From NCBI GenBank assembly GCA_017541105.1, contig JAFXZS010000019.1, positions 101,985 through 165,984 on the forward strand: 64,000 bases of DNA, given 5' to 3'. The notes beneath the pieces are model-generated. The model did not search any database and had not been told where the DNA came from. It saw only the letters and a program-made list of their open reading frames with translations. The stretch is from Clostridia bacterium. GTDB taxonomy: Bacteria > Bacillota > Clostridia > Christensenellales > Aristaeellaceae. Positions 43,968 through 53,053 of the stretch are shown here, piece after piece (the first letter of the stretch is position 1; every line of letters starts with the position of its first letter). The translations under genes and the position numbers were made by a program.

Positions 43968-45224
43968 TCAGCCGCCCTGCCGCAGCAGGAAGACGGCCGC
44001 GTCGTGCGGCGCCAGGGAGACCCGGACCGCCCCGGCCGTCCGCACCGGCTTTCCGGACCACAGCTCTTTTCCGGACAGGGAGGCCACCTCCGCCTCCTGC
44101 GCGGTGAGGGATACGGTGCGCCTTCGGCTGCCCAGGTTGAAAAGCGCGGCATAAAAGCCACGGCCGTCCCGCCGCGGCGCGATCCAGACGCTTTCCTCCG
44201 GCAGGGTGCGCAGCGGATGCGCGGACCAGCTTTCCCGCAGAATTTCCAGCAGATCCCCGTTGGTCAGCAGGGCAAGGGTTTCCCCGTCATTCTTGGTCAT
44301 CTCGCCGCCGATCATCAGCGGGGAGCGCATCATGCACCACAGGGTCATCATGGTGCGCAGTTCGGCCGGGGTGAAACAGGACCGGTTTTCCGGATCCTCG
44401 CACTGGCGCACCGCGCCCACGGGAAGCATATCCGCGTCCGGCCAGTGGCCCGGGCCGGCATGGATGCACCATTTTTCCGCCCGCTCAAACATGGCCTTCA
44501 GCAGCTTCCAGTCATCCCAGAAGTCATCGGTGATCCGCCACATATTGGCGTACTTTTTCAGATGCTCCGCCCGGTCCAGCGGCGCGGGGCCGGGGGAGAG
44601 GCTCAGCACCATATCCCGGCCGCAGCTCCGGCAGGCTTCGGAAATCAGCTCGATTTCCCGCTCGCATTGGGGATACTCCCGGGCGATGTCGTCGCATTTC
44701 ACAAAATCGACGCCCCAGGAGGCATAGAGCCGGAAGATGCTGCGGTAGTAGGCGGCGGCATCCTCCGTGCCGCACCGGAGGCCGTACATATCCGGATTCC
44801 AGGCGCAGACGGAATGGGGATCGGCCGCCGTGTGGCAGAAACAGCTGCTGTCCGCGATGGGGAGGCGGAGGTGCGCCGCCATGCGGGGCAGGCCGCGCAT
44901 GATATGGATGCCGAACTTCAGCCCCAGGGCATGCACCGCGTCCGCCAGCGGCCTGAACCCCGCGCCGCCCGCTGCGCTGGGGAAACGGTTGACAGCCGGA
45001 AGGAGCCGGCCGTATTCGTCCATGGTCAGGTCCGCAAAGGCTTCATAGGAGTGATCGGACGCGTTGGCCCGGGACCACTGGATATCCACCACGATATATT
45101 CCCATCCGTAGGGTTTCAGCACGGAAGCCATGTATTCCGCGTTTTGCAGGACGGCCTCCTCCGTCACGGCGGAGCCGTAGCAATCCCAGCTGTTCCAGCC
45201 CATGGGCGGCGTCTGCGCAATCAT
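43968..45224 (-). CDS. GH27 alpha-galactosidase-like enzyme
   Basis: 418 residues. It opens with the clan GH-D signature TPPMGWNSWDCYG. The nucleophile is D178 in FVKCDDIAR and the acid/base D233 in WRITDDFWDDW; the C-terminal beta domain ends VSLAPHDAAVFLLR. GH27 enzymes release terminal alpha-galactose or alpha-N-acetylgalactosamine. AAAGGAGG lies eight bases before the ATG at 45224 but only two before the ATG at 45230, so 45224 is chosen. No signal peptide. Confidence 0.88.
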   Translation of the reverse strand: MIAQTPPMGWNSWDCYGSAVTEEAVLQNAEYMASVLKPYGWEYIVVDIQWSRANASDHSYEAFADLTMDEYGRLLPAVNRFPSAAGGAGFRPLADAVHALGLKFGIHIMRGLPRMAAHLRLPIADSSCFCHTAADPHSVCAWNPDMYGLRCGTEDAAAYYRSIFRLYASWGVDFVKCDDIAREYPQCEREIELISEACRSCGRDMVLSLSPGPAPLDRAEHLKKYANMWRITDDFWDDWKLLKAMFERAEKWCIHAGPGHWPDADMLPVGAVRQCEDPENRSCFTPAELRTMMTLWCMMRSPLMIGGEMTKNDGETLALLTNGDLLEILRESWSAHPLRTLPEESVWIAPRRDGRGFYAALFNLGSRRRTVSLTAQEAEVASLSGKELWSGKPVRTAGAVRVSLAPHDAAVFLLRQGG

Positions 45225-45353
45225 CGTCATATCCTCCTTTATTTTCAGAACAATTCCCGCTGTATTCCGGTTCGACGGAAGGGCGTGCTTTTCCTTCCGC
45301 GGAAGAGACGCAACAAGGGGGCGGCAAAGGCCGAAAACACGGAAAAACAGAGA

Positions 45354-45381
45354 TTGACAAAGCAAAAACAGAAGGTAAGAT
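45354..45381 (+). promoter_or_regulatory. Promoter of the esterase gene
   Basis: TTGACA (45354-45359), 16-base spacer, TAAGAT (45376-45381), 54 bases before the ATG. It lies in an A-rich divergent gap beside the GH27 gene. Confidence 0.6.
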
Positions 45382-45434
45382 AAAAACAGGAAAAATGTAC
45401 CGGAGTATCTGAAAAGGAAAAGGGTGAGGCTGCC

Positions 45435-46940
45435 ATGCTGAAACCGGCATCCCTGTTCACGGACGGGGCAGTGCTGTGCAGACGGAAGGAGATCCGGATC
45501 TTCGGTGAAGTTTCCGGGGGCCGGGCCGTGACGGTCCGGCTGGAAGACGCGGCGGGCAGGACGCTGGCGGAGGCCGCGGCGGAAGAGCAGAACGGCCGGT
45601 TCCTGGCGCTTCTGCGCCCGCAGGAAGCGCAGGCCGGATGCCGGCTGACGATCCGGGCCGGGGAAGAATGCGCGGAAGCCAGGGACGTGGCCGTCGGGGA
45701 CGTGTTCCTTGCCGGGGGCCAGAGCAATATGGAGCTGGAGCTACGCAACGCCCGGGAAGGCCCGGAATGCCTGCGGGAGGCGGAGGATCCGCTGCTCCGC
45801 TTTTTCAATGTTCCCCGGATCGCGGTGGAAGGGCCTGCCCTGCGGAAGGCCGCGGAGGAAGCCCGCTGGCAGCCGGTACGGCCGGGAACGGGCGGCGAAA
45901 GCAGCGCCGTCGCCTGGTTTTTCGCGCGGAAGATCCGGCAGCGGAATCCGGAAATCCCGGTGGGGATCATCGGCTGTTACTGGGGCGGCACCTCCGTGAC
46001 CTGCTGGACAGAGGAGGAAACCCTCCGGACGGATGCGGAAGGCACGCGCTATCTGGAGGAGTACGCCGCGCAAAGCGCCGGCAAAAGCATGGAAACCTAT
46101 CTGGAGGAAGAAAAGCGCTTTCAGGACACCATGGGCGCGTGGAACCGGAAGATGGAGGAATTCCGGCAGGCGCATCCCGGCGCGGCGTGGAAGGAAATCG
46201 AAGCCGCCTGCGGGTACGCACCGTGGAACCCGCCCGCAGGCCCCGGATCCCCCTACAGGCCGGGGGGACTGGCCCGGACCATGGTGGCGCAAGCCGCGCC
46301 TTTCGCGCTGACGGCCGTCCTGTTTTATCAGGGCGAAGAGGATACCTGGAGAACGGAACATTACGACAGGCTGATGATCCTGCTGATCCGGGAATGGCGG
46401 AAAAGGTTCCGGGACGCGGAGCTGCCCTTCCTGTTTGTCCAGCTGCCCATGTGGCTGGACTGGGGCGCGGAGGACACCTTCCGCTGGGCCGCGCTGCGCC
46501 TGGCCCAGGCTGCTGTGCGGGATACCGTCCGGAATACGGGGATGGTCTGCCTGCTGGACCAGGGGGAATACGGAAACATCCATCCCGCGGTAAAGCGGCC
46601 GGTGGGGGAGCGGCTGGCGGAACTGGCCGGCAGCATGCTGTACGGAAAGGGAGAGGTTTCTCCCCGGGCGCGGGGCAAGTATACCGAGGGGGAAACCCTG
46701 ACGGTCTGCCTGTCGGCGCCGGTGCGGATTCCGGAAGGCGGTAAGGCCTGCCTGCTGGAAATCGCCGGGGAAACCGGGGCATACGTTCCGGCGGAGGCGG
46801 AGATTCTGGGAGACCGCCTGCGGCTGCGGGCAGACGGCATCCGCTTTCCCGTGCGGGCCCGGTATGCCTGGACGGACTATTCGGACCGGGTCAATCTGTT
46901 CGGGGAAAACGGGCTGCCGCTGGAGCCGTTTGACTTGTAA
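45435..46940 (+). CDS. Sialate O-acetylesterase-like SGNH hydrolase
   Basis: 501 residues. The nucleophile is S97 in LAGGQSNMELEL, and the catalytic Asp/His pair is D375 and H383 in LLDQGEYGNIHPAVKRP. The overall pattern, with FYQGEEDT in the middle, matches the SASA (DUF303) family, which removes acetyl groups from sialic acids or other acetylated sugars. No signal peptide is present, so it acts inside the cell. With the mannosidases it would deal with acetylated glycan parts. Confidence 0.85.
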   Translation: MLKPASLFTDGAVLCRRKEIRIFGEVSGGRAVTVRLEDAAGRTLAEAAAEEQNGRFLALLRPQEAQAGCRLTIRAGEECAEARDVAVGDVFLAGGQSNMELELRNAREGPECLREAEDPLLRFFNVPRIAVEGPALRKAAEEARWQPVRPGTGGESSAVAWFFARKIRQRNPEIPVGIIGCYWGGTSVTCWTEEETLRTDAEGTRYLEEYAAQSAGKSMETYLEEEKRFQDTMGAWNRKMEEFRQAHPGAAWKEIEAACGYAPWNPPAGPGSPYRPGGLARTMVAQAAPFALTAVLFYQGEEDTWRTEHYDRLMILLIREWRKRFRDAELPFLFVQLPMWLDWGAEDTFRWAALRLAQAAVRDTVRNTGMVCLLDQGEYGNIHPAVKRPVGERLAELAGSMLYGKGEVSPRARGKYTEGETLTVCLSAPVRIPEGGKACLLEIAGETGAYVPAEAEILGDRLRLRADGIRFPVRARYAWTDYSDRVNLFGENGLPLEPFDL

Positions 46941-46994
46941 ACGGCAAAAACGGGCCGCCGGATCCTTTTTTCCGCCGGGAAAGGCCGCGCGGGC

Positions 46995-47023
46995 TTGTGC
47001 AGTTTCCCTTTCGGCTTTATAAT
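46995..47023 (+). promoter_or_regulatory. Promoter upstream of the secreted protein gene
   Basis: TTGTGC (46995-47000), 17-base spacer, consensus TATAAT (47018-47023). Transcription would begin about 80 bases before the ATG at 47112 and may drive the following plus-strand series. Confidence 0.6.
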
Positions 47024-47111
47024 AAGCGGGAATCATGAATGACGAAGATTCGTCTGGATGAACAGGGCGGACGGTTTCCGCACCGCCCGGGAAAAACGGA
47101 GGACGAAGAAG

Positions 47112-48512
47112 ATGAAGAAAACGGTGAGCCTGCTCCTTTCCCTGCTGCTTCTGGCCCTGGCGGTATCCGCCGGCGCCGAAAGCCCGCTGACGGCGTTCTG
47201 CGATTCCGCGGAGAAGCTGCTCTTCGATACGACCAACGTGACGCTGACCGGGAAGGCGGAATTTTCCCTGGACGGGGAATGGTTCAAGACGGCGGAGATC
47301 CGTTATATGCAGGACGGGGAAAACTCCTTCTGGAAGCTGGACCTGACCGGCCCGCGGTCAGACGGTGAGCTGATCCGGAACGGATATACCGTCGTGGCGA
47401 ATGGGGAGCGGTATTTCGTCATGGAGGTTTTTTATCCGGGCACTTACAAGCCCGGAACGGATACCGCCCAGACGACGCTGCTGCGCCGGACCGTCCAGCT
47501 GGACCGGATGATGGACCTGGTCCGCCTGCTGGCGGATGAGGCGGGTTCCCTGCTGGGCGGGGACGCGATCAGCGCTTCCGCGGTGGGCGATACGAAGACG
47601 GCGGTCCGGATCGCGCTGGACGGGGATGTGCCGCCCCTGGCGAACACCGCGCTGAACCTGCTGTACCAGTACGCGGCCAAACGCTATTTCCATGTGGATT
47701 ACGACCATGTGGAGGATCAGCACATCGTGCCGATGGACTACTATTTCACGGTGACCCAGGGCATTCTCAGCTGCACGAAATCCGTAGCGCTGAAGAAGCT
47801 GGACGTGGTGATGCAGGAAGGCGCCGACGGCCTGCCGGAGAGGATCGCGGGAGAAGCGGCCGTGATGCTGAGCACGGGGGCGGACGGAGACCGCCTCCTG
47901 GAGGTATCTTTTGAGCTGGACGTGAGCGATGTGGGCAGCAGCACGGTGAAGGAATTCAATCCGGCGGACTACGGCGTGATGATGCCGGAGCCGGAAGAAA
48001 CCGCGGCCGCGCAGGAGCTTTCCGAAGAGGAGGCTGCCGGGTACGTGGACGCGGCCAGGAAGATCTGGGCCGAATCAGGCTGCGGGGAGGCGGAGAACAT
48101 GGCCGGCACCGCCCGGCTGGAGGACGGATACAGCTATGTCGTGCTGACGAACCCGGAGGAGACCGCGCGGCTGAGCTGCATTGCCGATCCCCAGGGAAAG
48201 GTGCTGGAGCTGCATAACGAAATCAACGAATGGCAGCAGGCGGATGTAGAGTTCATCTTCGGGGAGTATCCGGATGAGAACGTGAACCGGGAAGCCGTGG
48301 AGAAGGTCATGCAGTACCTGGAGAACATCGCGCCGGAACTCCTGGAGCAGGTGAACGCGATGAAGACCCAGTGGTGGGTGGAATACAACGGGCAGACGGT
48401 TCTGTGCATGATGGAGGATCCCATTGCCCAGGACTGGGACGGCGTCATGGTCGTGATTCGGGTTCAGCCCGACTGGCGGGTGGAATATTTCAGCCGCATC
48501 GCCAACGGATAA
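47112..48512 (+). CDS. Secreted protein of unknown function
   Basis: 466 residues with a clear signal peptide (MKKTVSLLLSLLLLALAVSA, cleavage likely after GAE or SAGA). The mature part is acidic beta-rich sequence with no family I recognise; the C-terminal region (YVDAARKIWAESGCGEAENM onward) loosely recalls PepSY-like repeats. GGAGG nine bases upstream supports 47112; the frame is open further upstream from an ATG without a site. It precedes the MutS-like gene by 48 bases. Confidence 0.65.
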   Translation: MKKTVSLLLSLLLLALAVSAGAESPLTAFCDSAEKLLFDTTNVTLTGKAEFSLDGEWFKTAEIRYMQDGENSFWKLDLTGPRSDGELIRNGYTVVANGERYFVMEVFYPGTYKPGTDTAQTTLLRRTVQLDRMMDLVRLLADEAGSLLGGDAISASAVGDTKTAVRIALDGDVPPLANTALNLLYQYAAKRYFHVDYDHVEDQHIVPMDYYFTVTQGILSCTKSVALKKLDVVMQEGADGLPERIAGEAAVMLSTGADGDRLLEVSFELDVSDVGSSTVKEFNPADYGVMMPEPEETAAAQELSEEEAAGYVDAARKIWAESGCGEAENMAGTARLEDGYSYVVLTNPEETARLSCIADPQGKVLELHNEINEWQQADVEFIFGEYPDENVNREAVEKVMQYLENIAPELLEQVNAMKTQWWVEYNGQTVLCMMEDPIAQDWDGVMVVIRVQPDWRVEYFSRIANG

Positions 48513-48560
48513 GCATCCGCGCGGCGCGGGGTTCCGGAGAAAGACGGGAGGAAGGACCGG

Positions 48561-50282
48561 ATGAAGCAAAACAGCCTCAGCATTCTCTTTCCCTGGCAGG
48601 ACCGGGTGACCTATCGGCAGCTTCCTCCGGAAACCTGGCATGATCTGGGCCTGGACGCGCTGGTGGAAAAGGTGGCGGGGAAGCCCCAGGAAATCCCGCT
48701 GCTGGAGCGCGTCATGATGAGCCTGACAGCCGATCCGGAGGTGAGCCGCTTCCGGGCGGACGTGTTTGAGGACCTGGCCCGCCATCCGGAGATCCGCACC
48801 CGCCTGATGGCGCTGCTGGACCACGTGAAAATGTTCTATGATTACGGGGTGGTGAACCGGCACGCCGGGGACGAGGCGGGGATCTGGGACCTGATGCACC
48901 GGCTGGAGGAATACCACGACTATATCCTGACCGTGGAGGCGATCCGCGACTGCCTGGCGGAGAACGACCTGATTTCAGAAGGGCTGATCTCGCTGCGGGA
49001 GGCCGTCAATGAGGTTTACGAAAGCAACGGATTCGCGGCGCTGAAAAAGGATGTCGGGGAGCTGCACACGACGGCTTCCGCTGTCCGGAGCGTCACGGTC
49101 GGCATCAATGTGAACGACCGCTTCGAGGCGGTCAATATGGGCCTGATCTCCGTGAACGCCAAACCTTTCACCAGGTCAGGCATCCTGAAGAGCTTTATCG
49201 CGGCGGTCAGCCCGAAGGATGATATTTATCCCGAGGCGGACTGGAACGGGAGCACCGCCTTCCGGCCGGCCGCTCCCGCGGCAACCCTGGCGGAATCCGT
49301 GAGCACGATTGCAGAAGCTTCCGTGGTGCTCCGCAATCCGATATTAAGCATGACCCTGGCATCCATCCCCCGGGACGAAGGGGCGGCCGAGGTGCCCCGT
49401 CAGCTCGATACCGCAGCCACCCAGCTGCTGAACCGGATGGTGCGGCGCCTGAAGGACGTGCTGGGCAGGTATGTCAATATGAGCGTGAAGGATATCTCCG
49501 CGCTGATTCCCGAGCTGGTGTTTTACGTCCGCTGGGCGGAATATCTGGAGCCGCTGCGGAAAGCGGGCTGGCATTTCTGCAAACCGGAAGCGGGGCGCGC
49601 CGGCGCGTCCGGGATGAAAGCGGAAGGATTCTATAACCTGAAGCTGATCGGATCGGTGCCTCCGGAACAGGCGGTGGCCAATGACCTGGTTTTCGACGCG
49701 GAGAAGCGGGTGTATGTGCTGACCGGGGCAAACCGGGGCGGAAAAACCACCGTCACCCAGGCGGTGGGCCAGCTGTTTCTGCTGGCGCAGTGCGGGATCC
49801 CGGTACCGGCGGACGCCTTCGCCTTTGACCCGGCGGATCTGGTGCTGACCCATTTTCCGGCGGATGAGGACCAGACCATGGACCTGGGCCGGCTGGGCGA
49901 GGAATGCCGGCGCTTCCGGGAGCTGTATCTGCTCAGCACGGAGCAAAGCCTCCTGCTGCTGAACGAGACCTTTTCAACGACTTCCTTCGAGGAAGGATAC
50001 TATATCGCGGTGGATTCCCTCCGGGCTATCCTGGAGAAGAACACCCGGACCGTGTACAACACGCACATGCATAAGCTGGCATACGATCTGGACACGTCCA
50101 TCAACACGGAAGGCCGGCCGGGAAAGGCGGTTTCCCTGGTTTCCGAAAGCCGGGAGGGGAAAGCCACCTTCCGGATCCGGATCGCGCCGCCGGAGGGGAA
50201 ATCCTTTGCCCGGGGCATTGCGGAAAAATACGGCGTGACCTATGAGGACCTGACCGGGACGATCCGGCAGAACAGCCCATAA
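48561..50282 (+). CDS. MutS-like ATPase lacking the mismatch-recognition domain
   Basis: 573 residues. Only the lever/core and ATPase regions of MutS are present. Walker A is TGANRGGKTT with K395; the Walker B stretch is LLLLNETFSTTSFEEG, where N468 replaces the usual Asp and E469 is kept; THMHKLA is the H motif. Proteins of this short class occur widely in Clostridia, and their role is not in classical mismatch repair. It lies 44 bases before the ABC transporter gene. Confidence 0.82.
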   Translation: MKQNSLSILFPWQDRVTYRQLPPETWHDLGLDALVEKVAGKPQEIPLLERVMMSLTADPEVSRFRADVFEDLARHPEIRTRLMALLDHVKMFYDYGVVNRHAGDEAGIWDLMHRLEEYHDYILTVEAIRDCLAENDLISEGLISLREAVNEVYESNGFAALKKDVGELHTTASAVRSVTVGINVNDRFEAVNMGLISVNAKPFTRSGILKSFIAAVSPKDDIYPEADWNGSTAFRPAAPAATLAESVSTIAEASVVLRNPILSMTLASIPRDEGAAEVPRQLDTAATQLLNRMVRRLKDVLGRYVNMSVKDISALIPELVFYVRWAEYLEPLRKAGWHFCKPEAGRAGASGMKAEGFYNLKLIGSVPPEQAVANDLVFDAEKRVYVLTGANRGGKTTVTQAVGQLFLLAQCGIPVPADAFAFDPADLVLTHFPADEDQTMDLGRLGEECRRFRELYLLSTEQSLLLLNETFSTTSFEEGYYIAVDSLRAILEKNTRTVYNTHMHKLAYDLDTSINTEGRPGKAVSLVSESREGKATFRIRIAPPEGKSFARGIAEKYGVTYEDLTGTIRQNSP

Positions 50283-50326
50283 GACGGCAGACGCGGATTC
50301 CCGGCGGGCAGCAAGGAGAGGGACAG

Positions 50327-52972
50327 ATGCTGGTACTGAAGCAAATCACCAAAACCTATACCGGAGGCGAAATGCAGGTGCGCGCGCTCCGGGGAATCGA
50401 CCTGGAGTTCGGGGAGAATGAATTCGCGGCGATCCTGGGGCCATCCGGCTGCGGCAAGACGACGCTGCTGAACATTATCGGCGGCCTGGACCAGTATACG
50501 GACGGGGACCTGATCATCCGCGGAAAGAGCACAAAGCAGTTCCGTGAGAGCGACTGGGATACCTACCGGAATCACGCGGTGGGTTTTGTCTTTCAGAGCT
50601 ACAACCTGATTCCGCACCAGACGGTGCTGGCCAACGTTGAGCTGGCGCTGACCCTGTCGGGCGTGGGCCGCGAGGAAAGGCGCCGCCGGGCGACGGAAGC
50701 CCTGGAAAGAGTCGGCCTGCAGGACCAGATGCGCAAAAAGCCGAACGAGCTCAGCGGCGGGCAGATGCAGCGGGTGGCGATCGCCCGGGCACTGGTCAAC
50801 AATCCCGAGATCCTGCTGGCGGACGAACCGACCGGCGCGCTGGACAGCGAAACCAGCATCCAGGTTATGGAGATCCTGCGGGAGATCGCCCGGGACAGGC
50901 TGGTCATCATGGTGACCCATAACCCGGACTTGGCCAATGATTACGCGACCCGGATTATCCGCCTGCTGGACGGAAAGGTGATCAGCGACAGCCGGACCGG
51001 GCAGCAGCGGGCGCCGGAAGACAGCGGAGCGGCCGAAGGGAAAACCCCCAAGACGTCCATGAGCTTCGGAACGGCACTGAAACTGAGCCTGACCAACCTG
51101 ATGACCAAGAAGGGGCGCACGCTGCTGACCGCCTTTGCCGGGTCCATCGGAATCATCGGAATCGCGCTGATCCTGAGCATTTCCAACGGCGTGAACGCCT
51201 ATATCAACCGGGTGCAGAGGGATACGCTTTCCTCCTATCCGATGGAGATCGACGAGCGGACAATGGACATGACAGACACCCTGAACGGGCTGATGGGCGT
51301 CCAGGAGGAGACCCGCGAACACGAGGACGGAAAAGCGTACTCGGGCGGCCGGATGACGGAAATCATGAGCGCGTGGATGTCCGGCGTGGAGGAGAATGAC
51401 CTGGCCAGCTTCAAGAAGTGGCTGGAGGATCCGGCCACGGGGATGGAGCAGCTGGTGTCCGGGATCCAGTACGAGTATGCCACGCCGCTGAAGCTGTACC
51501 GGATCGACGGGGACAGCGTCATCCAGGTCAACCCGTCCACGGCGATGGAAGCGACCGGCATGATGGACCTGCTGAACACCGGCGCGTCCATGGCCGGCAT
51601 CCAGCAGACCATGATGGATACGTTCATGCGCCAGCTGAATGTCTTTGAACCGCTGCTGGACAATCCGGAGCTGCTGGCCAGCCAGTATGACATGCTGGCC
51701 GGGCGGATGCCGGAGAGCATGGACGAGGTGGTTCTGATCCTGAACAGCCGGAACGAGCTGAGCGATTATATTCTCTATTCCCTGGGGCTGAAGGACCAGA
51801 GCGAGCTGAAAGGGCAGTTCGCGGCCCTGATGACGGGGCAGCCCATTGAAAGCGAGGATATGGAGTTTACCTACGAGGAGCTGATGAACCTGCGGTTCCG
51901 GCTGCTTCCGGGAACGGAGGCGTATGAAAAGTCCGGCGGGATCTGGCGGGACCACAGCACGGACGAGGAATACATGGCGGCCCGGCTGGCCGACGCGATG
52001 GAAATCAGGGTGGTCGGCATTGCCCGGCCGACCAAGGCCACCGTGGGCATGGCGGCAAGCGGCGCGGTCGGATACAGGCGGGAGCTGATGCAGGAACTGC
52101 TGCGGCAGATTTCAGACAGCGAGATCGTCCGGGAACAGCTGGCCAATCCGGGCATAGACGTGTTTACGGGGCAGCCGTTCACCACGGAGGTGCACGACGC
52201 GCTGAGCCTGCTGGACTCCATGGACGTGACGGACTTCCTGAAACTGATGGAAGAAAAGGGAATGATCCCCAACGGCATGATTCCGGACATGTACAAGCCG
52301 CTGCTGAGCAAGGAGCTGCTGGAACAGTTCGTGCAGAAGGGGTCGATGATGCTCAGCGGAAACACCCTGGAGGACAACCTGAGCAAGCTTGGGGTCAGCG
52401 ATCCCGACAAACCGGCCACGATTCTGATCTATCCGCGGGATTTTGAATCCAAGGAGAAGATCACGGAGCTGATCAAGCAGTACAACGAATCCGCAGGCGA
52501 GGATCAGCAGATCCGCTATACGGATATGCTGGGGCTGCTGATGTCCAGCGTGACGACGATCGTCAACGCCATCAGCTATGTGCTGATTGCCTTCGTCGCC
52601 ATCAGCCTGATCGTTTCCTCGATCATGATCGGCATTATTACCTACATCAGCGTGCTGGAGCGGACGAAGGAGATCGGTATCCTGCGGGCTATCGGCGCGT
52701 CCAGGAGAGACGTGGCGCGGGTGTTCAACGCCGAGACCCTGATCGTCGGGTTTGCCGCCGGCGTGATCGGAATTGCCGTGACGCTGCTGCTGATCATCAT
52801 TGTGAACGTGATCCTGGAGGGCGTGACGGGCATCAGCGGCCTGGCGTTCCTGCCGCCGGAGGCGGGCGTGCTGCTGGTCGTCATTTCGATGGTGCTGACG
52901 CTGATTGCCGGCATTATTCCTTCCCGCCTGGCGGCCCGGAAGGATCCGGTGGTGGCGCTGCGGGCCGAATAA
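50327..52972 (+). CDS. MacB-like ABC transporter (ATPase fused to FtsX-type permease)
   Basis: 881 residues. The N-terminal 225 or so residues are a LolD/MacB-type ATPase: Walker A GPSGCGKTT, Q-loop FVFQSYNL, signature LSGGQMQRVAIARAL, Walker B ILLADEPTGALD. A membrane helix near residue 265, a large extracellular domain, and three C-terminal helices with ERTKEIGILRAIGASRRDV form the FtsX/MacB permease. Such mechanotransmission transporters move peptides, lipids or antibiotics across or out of the membrane. Confidence 0.92.
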   Translation: MLVLKQITKTYTGGEMQVRALRGIDLEFGENEFAAILGPSGCGKTTLLNIIGGLDQYTDGDLIIRGKSTKQFRESDWDTYRNHAVGFVFQSYNLIPHQTVLANVELALTLSGVGREERRRRATEALERVGLQDQMRKKPNELSGGQMQRVAIARALVNNPEILLADEPTGALDSETSIQVMEILREIARDRLVIMVTHNPDLANDYATRIIRLLDGKVISDSRTGQQRAPEDSGAAEGKTPKTSMSFGTALKLSLTNLMTKKGRTLLTAFAGSIGIIGIALILSISNGVNAYINRVQRDTLSSYPMEIDERTMDMTDTLNGLMGVQEETREHEDGKAYSGGRMTEIMSAWMSGVEENDLASFKKWLEDPATGMEQLVSGIQYEYATPLKLYRIDGDSVIQVNPSTAMEATGMMDLLNTGASMAGIQQTMMDTFMRQLNVFEPLLDNPELLASQYDMLAGRMPESMDEVVLILNSRNELSDYILYSLGLKDQSELKGQFAALMTGQPIESEDMEFTYEELMNLRFRLLPGTEAYEKSGGIWRDHSTDEEYMAARLADAMEIRVVGIARPTKATVGMAASGAVGYRRELMQELLRQISDSEIVREQLANPGIDVFTGQPFTTEVHDALSLLDSMDVTDFLKLMEEKGMIPNGMIPDMYKPLLSKELLEQFVQKGSMMLSGNTLEDNLSKLGVSDPDKPATILIYPRDFESKEKITELIKQYNESAGEDQQIRYTDMLGLLMSSVTTIVNAISYVLIAFVAISLIVSSIMIGIITYISVLERTKEIGILRAIGASRRDVARVFNAETLIVGFAAGVIGIAVTLLLIIIVNVILEGVTGISGLAFLPPEAGVLLVVISMVLTLIAGIIPSRLAARKDPVVALRAE

Positions 52973-53053
52973 TCAGGCGGGTGAATAAAGGAAATTATCC
53001 GGGGAATGCCGAAAAATATATATTTGTGTAATTTGCACAGGAGGAGATGTGCC

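Noticed and set aside
52973-53053. T-box leader before ileS
   Set aside because: The gap is only 81 bases and has no room for the specifier stem, T-box sequence and terminator.
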